A stretch of 64,000 nt of DNA. Source: Bradyrhizobium sp. CB1717 (GTDB taxonomy: Bacteria > Pseudomonadota > Alphaproteobacteria > Rhizobiales > Xanthobacteraceae). Below are positions 26,211 to 34,076 of the stretch, one piece after another. Position 1 is the first letter of the stretch; every line of letters starts with the position of its first letter. The notes beneath the pieces were generated by a model. The model searched no databases, had not been told where the DNA came from, and was given only the letters and a program-made list of their open reading frames with translations. The position numbers were made by a program, and so were the translations under genes. The stretch lies in contig NZ_CP121666.1 of assembly GCF_029714325.1 (NCBI RefSeq), positions 1,922,001 through 1,986,000 on the forward strand, written 5' to 3'.

Positions 26211-26938
26211 TCAGCCGCTTCCTGGAGCGGCCAGGCATTGCGGCTGATGGGAAGGCCGCCGTGCGCCCGGGAGCCGTCGGCGATCGCGAGGCGATGCGAG
26301 GGCGAGGGCGAGCACAGTGAGAAGCGCCATCCCGAGGGATCGTCGACGATATCGGGCTTGAAGCTGATCTCGATGGCCTCGCGCGAAACCTGCATCGCGA
26401 AGGCGTCGAGCGGTAGGTTGAGCCCGAAGCCCCTGGCCTTCAGATAGGCCTCCTTGAGCGTCCAATAGTCGAAAAAGCGCTCGATCGCCGCCGGCTCCGG
26501 CAGCCTGCGCAGCGTTTCGACCTCCTCCGGCGCAAAGAAGCGATTCGCGGTGGAAAGCGGGGCGACGCGCCGTGACACTGTTTCGACGTCGACGCCGACC
26601 GCCTCATGCCCGGATACGACGCAGGCAACGCAGCCGTCGGCGTGCGACAGGCTGAAATGCAGCGCGGTCGAGGTTTTGGGCGATGCGACGAACGGGCGCC
26701 CATAGCGGCCGGCCCCAAAGGACCAGTCGGTGGGAGCGACATTCGGCGCGATCTGGGACAGCGCCAGGCGCAGCATGGCATGTGCGAATATATATTGCCG
26801 CCGATGCCGCTCGAACTTGAAGCGGTCGGCGCGGATCCGTTCGTCGACCGAGAGCAGCCGTCGGCACGCATCGGCTGCGCCCGGCGCGTCAATGGTCGCG
26901 ATCAGTCCGACAAACAGTTCAATTCTGTCGTCTGCCAT
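26207..26938 (-). CDS. 4'-phosphopantetheinyl transferase, Sfp type
   Basis: This encodes 243 aa from the ATG at 26938. The family motifs are clear: 'GRPFV' and 'HFSLSHADGCVACVVS' in the N-half, 'AVGVDVETVSRR' with the Mg ligands, and 'FFDYWTLKEAYLKARGFG'. The length fits Sfp/EntD-type enzymes, which activate carrier domains of NRPS. Being 0.5 kb downstream of an NRPS gene with two carrier domains, it most likely modifies those. It is coupled to the LLM gene by a 4-bp overlap. Confidence 0.93.
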   Translation of the reverse strand: MADDRIELFVGLIATIDAPGAADACRRLLSVDERIRADRFKFERHRRQYIFAHAMLRLALSQIAPNVAPTDWSFGAGRYGRPFVASPKTSTALHFSLSHADGCVACVVSGHEAVGVDVETVSRRVAPLSTANRFFAPEEVETLRRLPEPAAIERFFDYWTLKEAYLKARGFGLNLPLDAFAMQVSREAIEISFKPDIVDDPSGWRFSLCSPSPSHRLAIADGSRAHGGLPISRNAWPLQEAAE

Positions 26939-27014
26939 CAATTGGGCCTTTGGCGTCAGGCAGAGGCCAAATCCCCGGCGCTGACGGAAGAATCAACTGA
27001 GCAAGAATCAACCA

Positions 27015-27037
27015 GTGGACCGGTCTTAGCGGTCCAC
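27015..27037. terminator. 8-bp stem-loop upstream of the phosphopantetheinyl transferase gene
   Basis: GTGGACCG and CGGTCCAC flank a 7-nt loop, 77 bp before the transferase start. On the minus strand a T-richer stretch follows. It could attenuate read-through from the NRPS and 55-aa gene into the transferase gene. Confidence 0.4.
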
Positions 27038-27142
27038 CCAGGCAAATTCTTGTCGATTTGCAGGCCGGTTTACAGGCGCAAGCTTGTGCGAGACCCCAAC
27101 TCGACGAGCGAGCGGCCCAATTTGAAAACCGGAGGCCGAAAA

Positions 27143-27181
27143 ATGAAGCCTGAAGATTGGTGCGGCGCCCCTGCCGACTAG
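27143..27181 (+). other. 12-codon frame with ideal Shine-Dalgarno
   Basis: An ATG preceded by CCGGAGGCCGAAAA opens the peptide MKPEDWCGAPAD and stops at 27181, three bases before the end of the convergent 55-aa gene. It could be a leader peptide, a tiny protein or chance. No homolog can be checked here. Confidence 0.25.
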
Positions 27182-27183
27182 TC

Positions 27184-27351
27184 TTACTTTTTCTTCTTGG
27201 CCTTCTTCGACCCGCCCAGCATCGAAAGGCTGGCGTCGACGTCCTTCATCGCGGCCTGGAGCTTCTTCTTCTCGTTGGTCAGCAGCTTCTGCAAGGCCTT
27301 GCGGTCCTTGTCGCTCAACGAGGTGCCCTTGGTAAATTTGATGAAACCCAT
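27184..27351 (-). CDS. short Lys-rich protein of the NRPS locus, 55 aa
   Basis: The ATG at 27351 has GGGGGAG 7 nt upstream. The peptide starts MGFIKFTKGTSLSDKDRKAL and ends with a poly-Lys tail (SKKAKKKK); the middle is a charged helix. It lies 142 bp downstream of the NRPS stop and before the transferase gene, on the same strand. It does not resemble MbtH, the usual small NRPS partner, and lacks the MbtH Trp pattern. Role unknown; nucleic-acid or polyanion binding is possible from charge alone. Confidence 0.65.
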   Translation of the reverse strand: MGFIKFTKGTSLSDKDRKALQKLLTNEKKKLQAAMKDVDASLSMLGGSKKAKKKK

Positions 27352-27425
27352 AACGCACTCCCCCGGTTGAAAATAATCGTCCAAATCAAAAAGGCAGGAA
27401 TAATCTTGCGCGATGGCGCCAAATA

Positions 27426-27443
27426 ATCAAGATGCAACTTGAT
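27426..27443. terminator. weak stem-loop after the NRPS gene
   Basis: ATCAAG and CTTGAT are separated by 6 nt, 51 bp beyond the NRPS stop. On the minus strand TTATTT follows, so this could be a weak terminator of the synthetase transcript. Confidence 0.35.
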
Positions 27444-27493
27444 CATGCACAGCTTTGACGAGTGAACCTGTATTCGCCCTCGTGTACGGCCGG

Positions 27494-30400
27494 TCATGCC
27501 GCCTTGCGCGCGAGCAGTTGGCCGAGTGGTGTGCCGGATTGGTCGACGGCCGCCGCCAGCAGCGCGACGAGATCCGCCATCCATGTGCGGACCGTGCCGC
27601 CGTCGAGGAGCTCGTGCTTGTAATTGCATGAACCGGTGATTCCGGTCGGGCGCTCCTTCAGCATCAGCGACAGCCAGGTCTGGTCGATCGGCAGCACCGG
27701 CTGGCCCTCGCGCGCGATATTTCCGATCGATTGCACTGCAATCTCCGGCAGATCGAGCGGCTGGCGCAGCGGATTCTGCAGCGTGAAATAGACCTGGAGC
27801 AGTGCGGCCGGGTCGATCCCCTCCCGCTCCAGATGGTCGGCCAGCATGTTGAACGGCAGCTCCTGCCGCGCATGCGCATCGAGCACGCTCTGGCGCACCC
27901 GGCTCAGGGCCTGCGCGAACGACAGATCCGCGGTGATGGTCGTACGGACGATCACCGTGTTCTCGAACGGGCCGACGATGCGGTCGGTGTCCGGCTGGGC
28001 GCGATTGGCCATGGCGGTGGCAACCGAGATGTCGGTGCGGCCTGTCCGCGCCAGCAGCAGGGCTTTCAGGCCAGTCAGCAGGCACATGAACAGCGTTGCG
28101 TTGTGCTGACTGGCGAACGCGGTGAGTCGCGCGATCAGATCGGCCTCGAGCCGGAGCGGATGGTGCCCGGTGGACGCGCCGGGGTCCGCTTCGCCCTCGA
28201 AGATCGGAGCCGCGCCGCGCAGATTCTCCGTCCAGTCGGCGGCCTGGCGACGGGCAGCGTCGGTGCCACACCACCACCGCTGCCAGCGCGCGACGTCCGA
28301 AAAGGCCGGCGGCGGCCTCAGTAGCGGCGCCGCGGGGCGCCCGGCCAGCGCCGCATAGCGGCTGGACAATTCCTCGAACAGCACCCCGATCGACCAGCCG
28401 TCGGCAATGACATGATGCAGCGTCAGCAGCAGCACGTGGTCGTCGGCATGGAGCCGTAACAGCCGCGCCCGCAGCAGCGGCGGCCGTGCGATGTCGAATG
28501 GGGCATAAGTCTCCTGCTCGATCAGCAGATCGATTTTCCGGAGCTCGAGCGCCTTGCGCCGCTTGTTGTTGTGCGGCCGCCCGTCGCCGATGACCTCGAC
28601 GGTGAGGACGGGCCCGAGCTCGCTGGGAGCGGCGATGCGGCTGACGGGCTCTTCGCCGTTCCAGCCGAAACCGGTCCGCAGCGATTCATGGCGGCGCACG
28701 ATGTCGCCGAATGCTTGCGCGAGGATGGCCGGATCGAGCGGGCCGTCGAGCCGGAAGGCGAAGGGCAGGTTGAACAGCGGCAGGCCCGGCAGGTTCTGCT
28801 CGATCCGAATCGTCTGATCCTGCGCGATCGAGAGCGTCGGCGGACCGCTTTCGATCAGCCGCGATACGCTTGCGGCAGGCTTGTGCGGTTTCGCTGCCAG
28901 GGCCTCGTCGACCCGACGGGCAAGCTCTGCGACCGTCGGCGCCTCGAAAATGGTCTTGATCGGCAGCGACACGCCGAGCGCCCGGGCGACGCGCGCCATC
29001 GCCTGGCCGGCCAGCAGCGAGTGGCCGCCGAGATCGAAGAAATTGTCTGTCACCCCGAGGCTCTCGACCTTCAGCAGGTCGATCCAGATGTCGGAGAGCA
29101 CCTTTTCGGTAAAATGCCGCGCTGGCACGGCGGCAGCATCTGGCGCGGAGGTTTCCTGTTGTGCGGGTGCCAGCAGCGCGGAGCGATCGATCTTGCCATG
29201 GGCGTTGAGCGGCACCTGGTCCAGGAACAGGAAGGCGGACGGGATGGCATGGCCGGGCAGCCGGCTCTTCAGGAATTCGCGCAGCTCGCTGGCGCTGACC
29301 CGGCTGCCGGGCCTGGCGACGATATGGGCGATCAGTCTGACATCGCCGCCGGCCTCGGGGCGCGGCTCGACGATGCCGGTGCGCACGTCAGGATGGTCGG
29401 CAAGCGCGTTCTCGATCTCCTTGAGCTCGATGCGGTAGCCGCGGACCTTGACCTGATGGTCGGCGCGGCCGAGGCATTCGATCGTGCCGTCGGTGCGGCG
29501 GCGGGCGAGATCGCCGGTGCGGTAGAGGCGGGAGCCTGCCTGGCGCGAAAACGGATCGGGCAGGAAACGTTGCCGGCTCTGCGCGGGATCGTTGACATAG
29601 TAGCGGCCGACGCCGGCGCCGCCGATGCAGAGCTCGCCGGTCACGCCGACCGGCTGCGGCTGGAGGTTGGCGTCGAGCACGTAGAGCTGGGTGTTTGGCA
29701 GCGGCGCGCCGACTGGAACGTTGCCCGTCGCTATCGCCGGCGCCTTGGTCAGGCGATGCAGCGACACGTCGTCGGAACATTCCGACGCCCCATAGGCATT
29801 GATCAGCGGCACTTTCGGGCAGCGAGCGAACCAGGCGCGGCAGAGATCGACCGGCAGCGGCTCGCCGGTCGAGATCAGGACCCGCAACTTCGCGAAGACG
29901 CGCCGGACCTGCGCCTCGTCCATGCGATCGAGGATCACGCGGAGCAGTGAGGGCACGATCTCGAGCACCGAAATGTGCTCGCGCTCGATCTCCCGGGCGA
30001 GCAGGATCGGGTCCTGCACGGTCGCGGTGCCGCAGACATGCACGCGCGCGCCGACCATGGGGCCGGCGAGGAACTGCCAGACGGAAATGACAAAACTCTG
30101 CGGGGCGGTCTGCGCGATCACGTCCTTAGGCGACAGCTTCAGCTCGGCAATCAGCGAGGCCAGATGGTTCGACAGGCCGCGCTGCTCGATCATGACGCCC
30201 TTCGGCGCGCCGGAGGAGCCGGACGTATAGATGAGATAGGCAAGGCTCGAGGCTGCCCGCCGCGCGGCGCGGGCCGGCTTGGTCATCCCAGGCGCGATGG
30301 TGTCGTCGAGTTCGGCGACCTGAATGCGCTCGACCAGCGGCTCGAGCAGCGCCTCGACCAGGGCCGATTGGGCGCGCCCGGTCAGCAGCACGCGGGCACA

Positions 30401-33400
30401 GCTCGATCCGAGGATGGTCGTGAGCCGTGCGGTCGGCTGGTCCGGATCGAGGTTCAGGAAGGCCGCGCCCACGCGCTGCACCGCGATCATCGCAGCGAGC
30501 AGATCGGGGCCGCGCTCGGCGAGCAGGGCGACCACCGTCTCGGGCCCCACGCCCTCGCGCAGGAGCCAGCGCGCGATCGCCTGGCTGCGGCGCGCCAGCT
30601 CGCGATAGCTCAGGGATGCGCGACCGTCCGACACCGCGATCGCGTTCGGCGTCTTCTTCGCTTGGCGTTCGAAGCGTTCGCTCAGATTGCCGCGCGCGGC
30701 GAAGTTGGCCGGCACGCCGTGGCCTTTCGCCAGCACCTGCCGGCGTTCGGCCTCGGTCAGCAGCGGCAGGCGCGAGATGCGCTGTTCCGGATCGGCGATG
30801 ACGGCCTTGAGCAGGGTCTTGAACTGCGCGGCCATGCCTTCGATCGTTGCCGCGTCGAACAGATCGGTGGCGTATTCGAAGAAGCCAGTAAATCGCCCGT
30901 CGGCCTCGACCAGCTCGAGCGTGATGTCGAAGCGCGCCACCTTCGGATCGATCTCCAGCCGCCGCGTCGACAGGCCGGGGAAGCGCGCCGCCTCGATCGA
31001 GGCGTTCTGGAGGATGAACATGATCCGGAACAGCGGATTGCCGTCCGTCCTTCGCGCGACCTGCAGCGCGCGCAGCACCTCCTCGATCGCAAGGTCCTGG
31101 TTGCGGTAGGCATCCAGCGTCACCTGACGCACCCGCCGCAACATCTCGCCGAAGCTCGGATCGCCGCCAAAATCGTTGCGCAGGATCAGGGTGTTGGCGA
31201 ACAGCCCGATCAGCCGCTCGCTCTCGATCTGGTTGCGGTTGGCGATCAGCGATCCCGTCGCGACGTCCTCGTGTCCAGTGTGCCGGAACAGGAGGCACTG
31301 GAAGGCCGCGAGCAGGGTCATGAAGGGCGTAACGCCCTGGGCCTGGCTCAGCGCGCGGACGTCGCCCGAGAGGATTTTGGAGAACTCGAAATAGTGCCGG
31401 GCGCCATGACCGCTCCAGACCTCCGGCCGTGGCCGGTCGGTCCGCAGCGGCAGCGTGGTGACGCCGTCGAGCTGCGCCCGCCAGTAATCGAGCTGCTCCT
31501 TCGCGGCCGGCGTCTGCGCCCAGCCCTGCTGCCAGAGCGCGAAGTCGCGATACTGGAAGGCGGGCGAGGGCAGCGCCGCCACGTCCTTCTTGTGTGCTGC
31601 GGCATAGTGGGCGGCGAGCTCCTCCCAGAACAACCGCTGCGACCAGCCGTCGGTGACGAGGTGATGGACGTTGACGACAAGCGCGTGGCTGGATTTGTCG
31701 AACGACAGCAGCGTGACTTTCAGCGGCGGCTCGTGCGCTAGGTCGAACTTGTATTGCGCGAGCTCGAGCGCCTCACGCCGGATGATTGTCGCCCGCTTGT
31801 CCGTGGGGCAGGGCTTGAGCTTGATCGGCTCGAACCGCGGCGGGGATTGCAGCACGCGCTGCGCCGGCTCGCCCTGCCGTTCGATGAAGACCGAGCGCAG
31901 CGCCTCATGACGCGCGCAGATCGCGGCGAGGCTCGCAGAGAGTGCGGCGACGTCGACCAGGCCGTTGAGCATCGCGACTTCGACGACATTGTAATTGTAG
32001 CGCGTCGGATCGAGCCGCGACAGCAGATACATCCGCTGCTGCTGGAACGACAGCGGCACGTCCGCCGTCACTGCAGCGGCCTGACGCCAGGCCGGCAGCG
32101 CCACGTCGCGATGCGTTGCTGCCGTCTCGATCCGGGCCGCAAGCGCCGTGACCGTGGCGCAATCAAAGATGTCCTCGAACGAGAAGTCGACGCTGAAGCG
32201 TTCGCGCAGGCGCGAGCGCATCTGCGTCACCGCGAGCGAGTCCGCGCCGAGTGCGAAGACGTCCTGGTCGATGCCGACCTGCTGCAGCTCCAGGAGGCCG
32301 GCCCAGATCTCCGCGAGCTGGGTCTCCAGCGCATTGCGCGGCAGGCGCGTCTCGCCGGCATCCGCGGTCTCCGCGATCAACCCGGCCAGCGCGTTGCGCT
32401 TGACCTTGCCGCTGGCGCCTTTCGGCAGCGCCGCCACGCTGCGGATCAGGCTCGGCACCTTGTAGGCCGCAAGACGCTTTCGCGCGAACTGGCGCAGCTG
32501 GTCCGAGCTCGCCTCGGAATTTTGCCGCAGCACCACGACGGCAGCGACGTTCTCGCCGAGCTTCGGATGCGGGACGGCGAACACGCCGGCCTCGAGCACC
32601 GCCGGATGGCTGAGCAGCACGTCTTCCACCTCGAGCGGCGAGACCTTCTGTCCACCGCGGTTGATGACGTCCTTGATGCGGCCGACGATGAAGAGATAGC
32701 CGTCGGTGTCGAGATAGCCGAGATCGCCGGTCCGGAACCAGCCGTTGCGGAAGGCGGCCTCTGTCGCCGCCTCGTCATTATAGTAGCCACGCGTCATATT
32801 CGCGCCGCGCAGCACGATCTCGCCGTGCTCGCCGCCCGCGAGCGCGCGGCCCGCCTCGTCCATGATCGCGATCTCGGGCCCCGCGGCGCGGCCGACCGAT
32901 CCGACCTTGCGCAGCTCGAACGGATTGGCCGCGATCTGCGAGGCCGCCTCCGTCATGCCGTAGGTCTCGAGCACGGGAACGCCGAACGTCGCCTCCAGTC
33001 CGGCAAGGATAGCGGGCGCCAGCGAGGCCGAGGCCGAGCGGATCACGCGCAGTGACGAGGCTCGGACGCGATCGGGGTTCGCTTCCGCCGCCGTCAGCAG
33101 CGCGCGATGAATGGTCGGCACTGCCGTGTACCAGGTCGGTTGCAGCTCCCGCATCCAGCCGAAGAAGGACGCGGCGTCGAAGCCGTCGGTGCAGATCACG
33201 CTCGAGCCGGCAGCGAGCGCGGTCAGAAGGCCGGAGATCAAGCCATGGGCGTGAAACAGCGGCAGGACGTTGAGCAGGCGATCATGGGATGTGAGCGACA
33301 GCACGCGGCCGGCATTGTAGGCAGAGAGGCACACGTTGCGATGCGTCAGCGGCACCATTTTCGGCCGCGCCGCCGTGCCCGACGTCAGCAGGATGAAGGC

Positions 33401-33973
33401 GTCGTCGTCGCCGCGCGAGGCGCCGCTCGCACTTGCAGGCCCGACGGCCGGGCCCATGAATGTACAGCCGCCGAGATCGTCTTTCGGCCCCGGCACGAAA
33501 TCGATCACCGTGATATCGAGCGCCTTGGCGACGTCGCGACTGGGTGAGTTCATGTCGGCGCGGGTGACGAGCGCCGTCAGCTTCAATTCGCTGAAATAGC
33601 GTTGCAGCTCGTCCGCGGTTAGGTCGGGATTGACGGGGATGCAGGCGCAGCTTGAGGCGACCGCGATCAGGGCCAGCGCGCTGTCGGCGCCGCGCGGCAG
33701 CGCGACGGCGACCCGGTCCGCAGACGCGATGCCGAGCCCACGCAGCGTGTGCACGAGATCGTGCGTCCGCTCGCCAAGCGCGCCATAGGTGAGGGCTGGC
33801 CGTCCAGGGGCGAGGATAGCGGGCGCCGCAGGAGCCCTGCGGGCGTGGAAGTCGAGAAGGCCGCCGATATGGGAAAAGATCTTCGTTTCCAGGCTCGCGC
33901 CGACCGATCCCGCTCCGGATGCAATGTCCGACAATGCCATTCCCTTTTGATCTGATTGAGCTATTCTTCTCAA
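27494..33973 (-). CDS. nonribosomal peptide synthetase, A-T-C-A-T-C
   Basis: This encodes 2159 aa. Domains in order: adenylation A1 about 35-535 (LLTSGTAARPK, YGMTEAAS), carrier T1 with Ser579 in GADSL, condensation C1 about 638-1065 (HHLVTDG at 770-776), adenylation A2 about 1095-1600 (YTSGSSGAPKG at 1249; YGASECSDD), carrier T2 with Ser1652 in GGHSL, and terminal C2 about 1712-2150 (HHVIADG at 1853-1859). No thioesterase or reductase follows. A1 resembles acyl-CoA ligases of the oxalyl-CoA synthetase group ('PLFHAHGLISGLLTAL') more than amino-acid A domains. In A2 the usual substrate-anchoring Asp is Val1295. I infer that A1 loads a carboxylic acid, C1 joins it to the A2 substrate, and C2 releases the product onto an amine or alcohol. 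The start is uncertain: TTG at 33973, ATG at 33940 or TTG at 33934. Confidence 0.93.
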   Translation of the reverse strand: MRRIAQSDQKGMALSDIASGAGSVGASLETKIFSHIGGLLDFHARRAPAAPAILAPGRPALTYGALGERTHDLVHTLRGLGIASADRVAVALPRGADSALALIAVASSCACIPVNPDLTADELQRYFSELKLTALVTRADMNSPSRDVAKALDITVIDFVPGPKDDLGGCTFMGPAVGPASASGASRGDDDAFILLTSGTAARPKMVPLTHRNVCLSAYNAGRVLSLTSHDRLLNVLPLFHAHGLISGLLTALAAGSSVICTDGFDAASFFGWMRELQPTWYTAVPTIHRALLTAAEANPDRVRASSLRVIRSASASLAPAILAGLEATFGVPVLETYGMTEAASQIAANPFELRKVGSVGRAAGPEIAIMDEAGRALAGGEHGEIVLRGANMTRGYYNDEAATEAAFRNGWFRTGDLGYLDTDGYLFIVGRIKDVINRGGQKVSPLEVEDVLLSHPAVLEAGVFAVPHPKLGENVAAVVVLRQNSEASSDQLRQFARKRLAAYKVPSLIRSVAALPKGASGKVKRNALAGLIAETADAGETRLPRNALETQLAEIWAGLLELQQVGIDQDVFALGADSLAVTQMRSRLRERFSVDFSFEDIFDCATVTALAARIETAATHRDVALPAWRQAAAVTADVPLSFQQQRMYLLSRLDPTRYNYNVVEVAMLNGLVDVAALSASLAAICARHEALRSVFIERQGEPAQRVLQSPPRFEPIKLKPCPTDKRATIIRREALELAQYKFDLAHEPPLKVTLLSFDKSSHALVVNVHHLVTDGWSQRLFWEELAAHYAAAHKKDVAALPSPAFQYRDFALWQQGWAQTPAAKEQLDYWRAQLDGVTTLPLRTDRPRPEVWSGHGARHYFEFSKILSGDVRALSQAQGVTPFMTLLAAFQCLLFRHTGHEDVATGSLIANRNQIESERLIGLFANTLILRNDFGGDPSFGEMLRRVRQVTLDAYRNQDLAIEEVLRALQVARRTDGNPLFRIMFILQNASIEAARFPGLSTRRLEIDPKVARFDITLELVEADGRFTGFFEYATDLFDAATIEGMAAQFKTLLKAVIADPEQRISRLPLLTEAERRQVLAKGHGVPANFAARGNLSERFERQAKKTPNAIAVSDGRASLSYRELARRSQAIARWLLREGVGPETVVALLAERGPDLLAAMIAVQRVGAAFLNLDPDQPTARLTTILGSSCARVLLTGRAQSALVEALLEPLVERIQVAELDDTIAPGMTKPARAARRAASSLAYLIYTSGSSGAPKGVMIEQRGLSNHLASLIAELKLSPKDVIAQTAPQSFVISVWQFLAGPMVGARVHVCGTATVQDPILLAREIEREHISVLEIVPSLLRVILDRMDEAQVRRVFAKLRVLISTGEPLPVDLCRAWFARCPKVPLINAYGASECSDDVSLHRLTKAPAIATGNVPVGAPLPNTQLYVLDANLQPQPVGVTGELCIGGAGVGRYYVNDPAQSRQRFLPDPFSRQAGSRLYRTGDLARRRTDGTIECLGRADHQVKVRGYRIELKEIENALADHPDVRTGIVEPRPEAGGDVRLIAHIVARPGSRVSASELREFLKSRLPGHAIPSAFLFLDQVPLNAHGKIDRSALLAPAQQETSAPDAAAVPARHFTEKVLSDIWIDLLKVESLGVTDNFFDLGGHSLLAGQAMARVARALGVSLPIKTIFEAPTVAELARRVDEALAAKPHKPAASVSRLIESGPPTLSIAQDQTIRIEQNLPGLPLFNLPFAFRLDGPLDPAILAQAFGDIVRRHESLRTGFGWNGEEPVSRIAAPSELGPVLTVEVIGDGRPHNNKRRKALELRKIDLLIEQETYAPFDIARPPLLRARLLRLHADDHVLLLTLHHVIADGWSIGVLFEELSSRYAALAGRPAAPLLRPPPAFSDVARWQRWWCGTDAARRQAADWTENLRGAAPIFEGEADPGASTGHHPLRLEADLIARLTAFASQHNATLFMCLLTGLKALLLARTGRTDISVATAMANRAQPDTDRIVGPFENTVIVRTTITADLSFAQALSRVRQSVLDAHARQELPFNMLADHLEREGIDPAALLQVYFTLQNPLRQPLDLPEIAVQSIGNIAREGQPVLPIDQTWLSLMLKERPTGITGSCNYKHELLDGGTVRTWMADLVALLAAAVDQSGTPLGQLLARKAA

Positions 33974-34076
33974 GAGTTAGGGAACGCGTCCAGTCTGAGG
34001 TGAAGTTCGGGCCCCAAAATCTGTGGTTGAGGGGCCCCAAAGCCCTTCGACGGAGTGAAGGTCGGGCAGAATCACC

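Noticed and set aside
27184..27351. MbtH-like partner for the NRPS
   Set aside because: The 55-aa product is Lys-rich and lacks the conserved Trp and Pro pattern of MbtH proteins.
29975..33055. Long rightward frames (433-588 codons) opposite the NRPS gene
   Set aside because: They mirror the synthetase codons, are Arg/Gln/Asp-rich and contain no motif.
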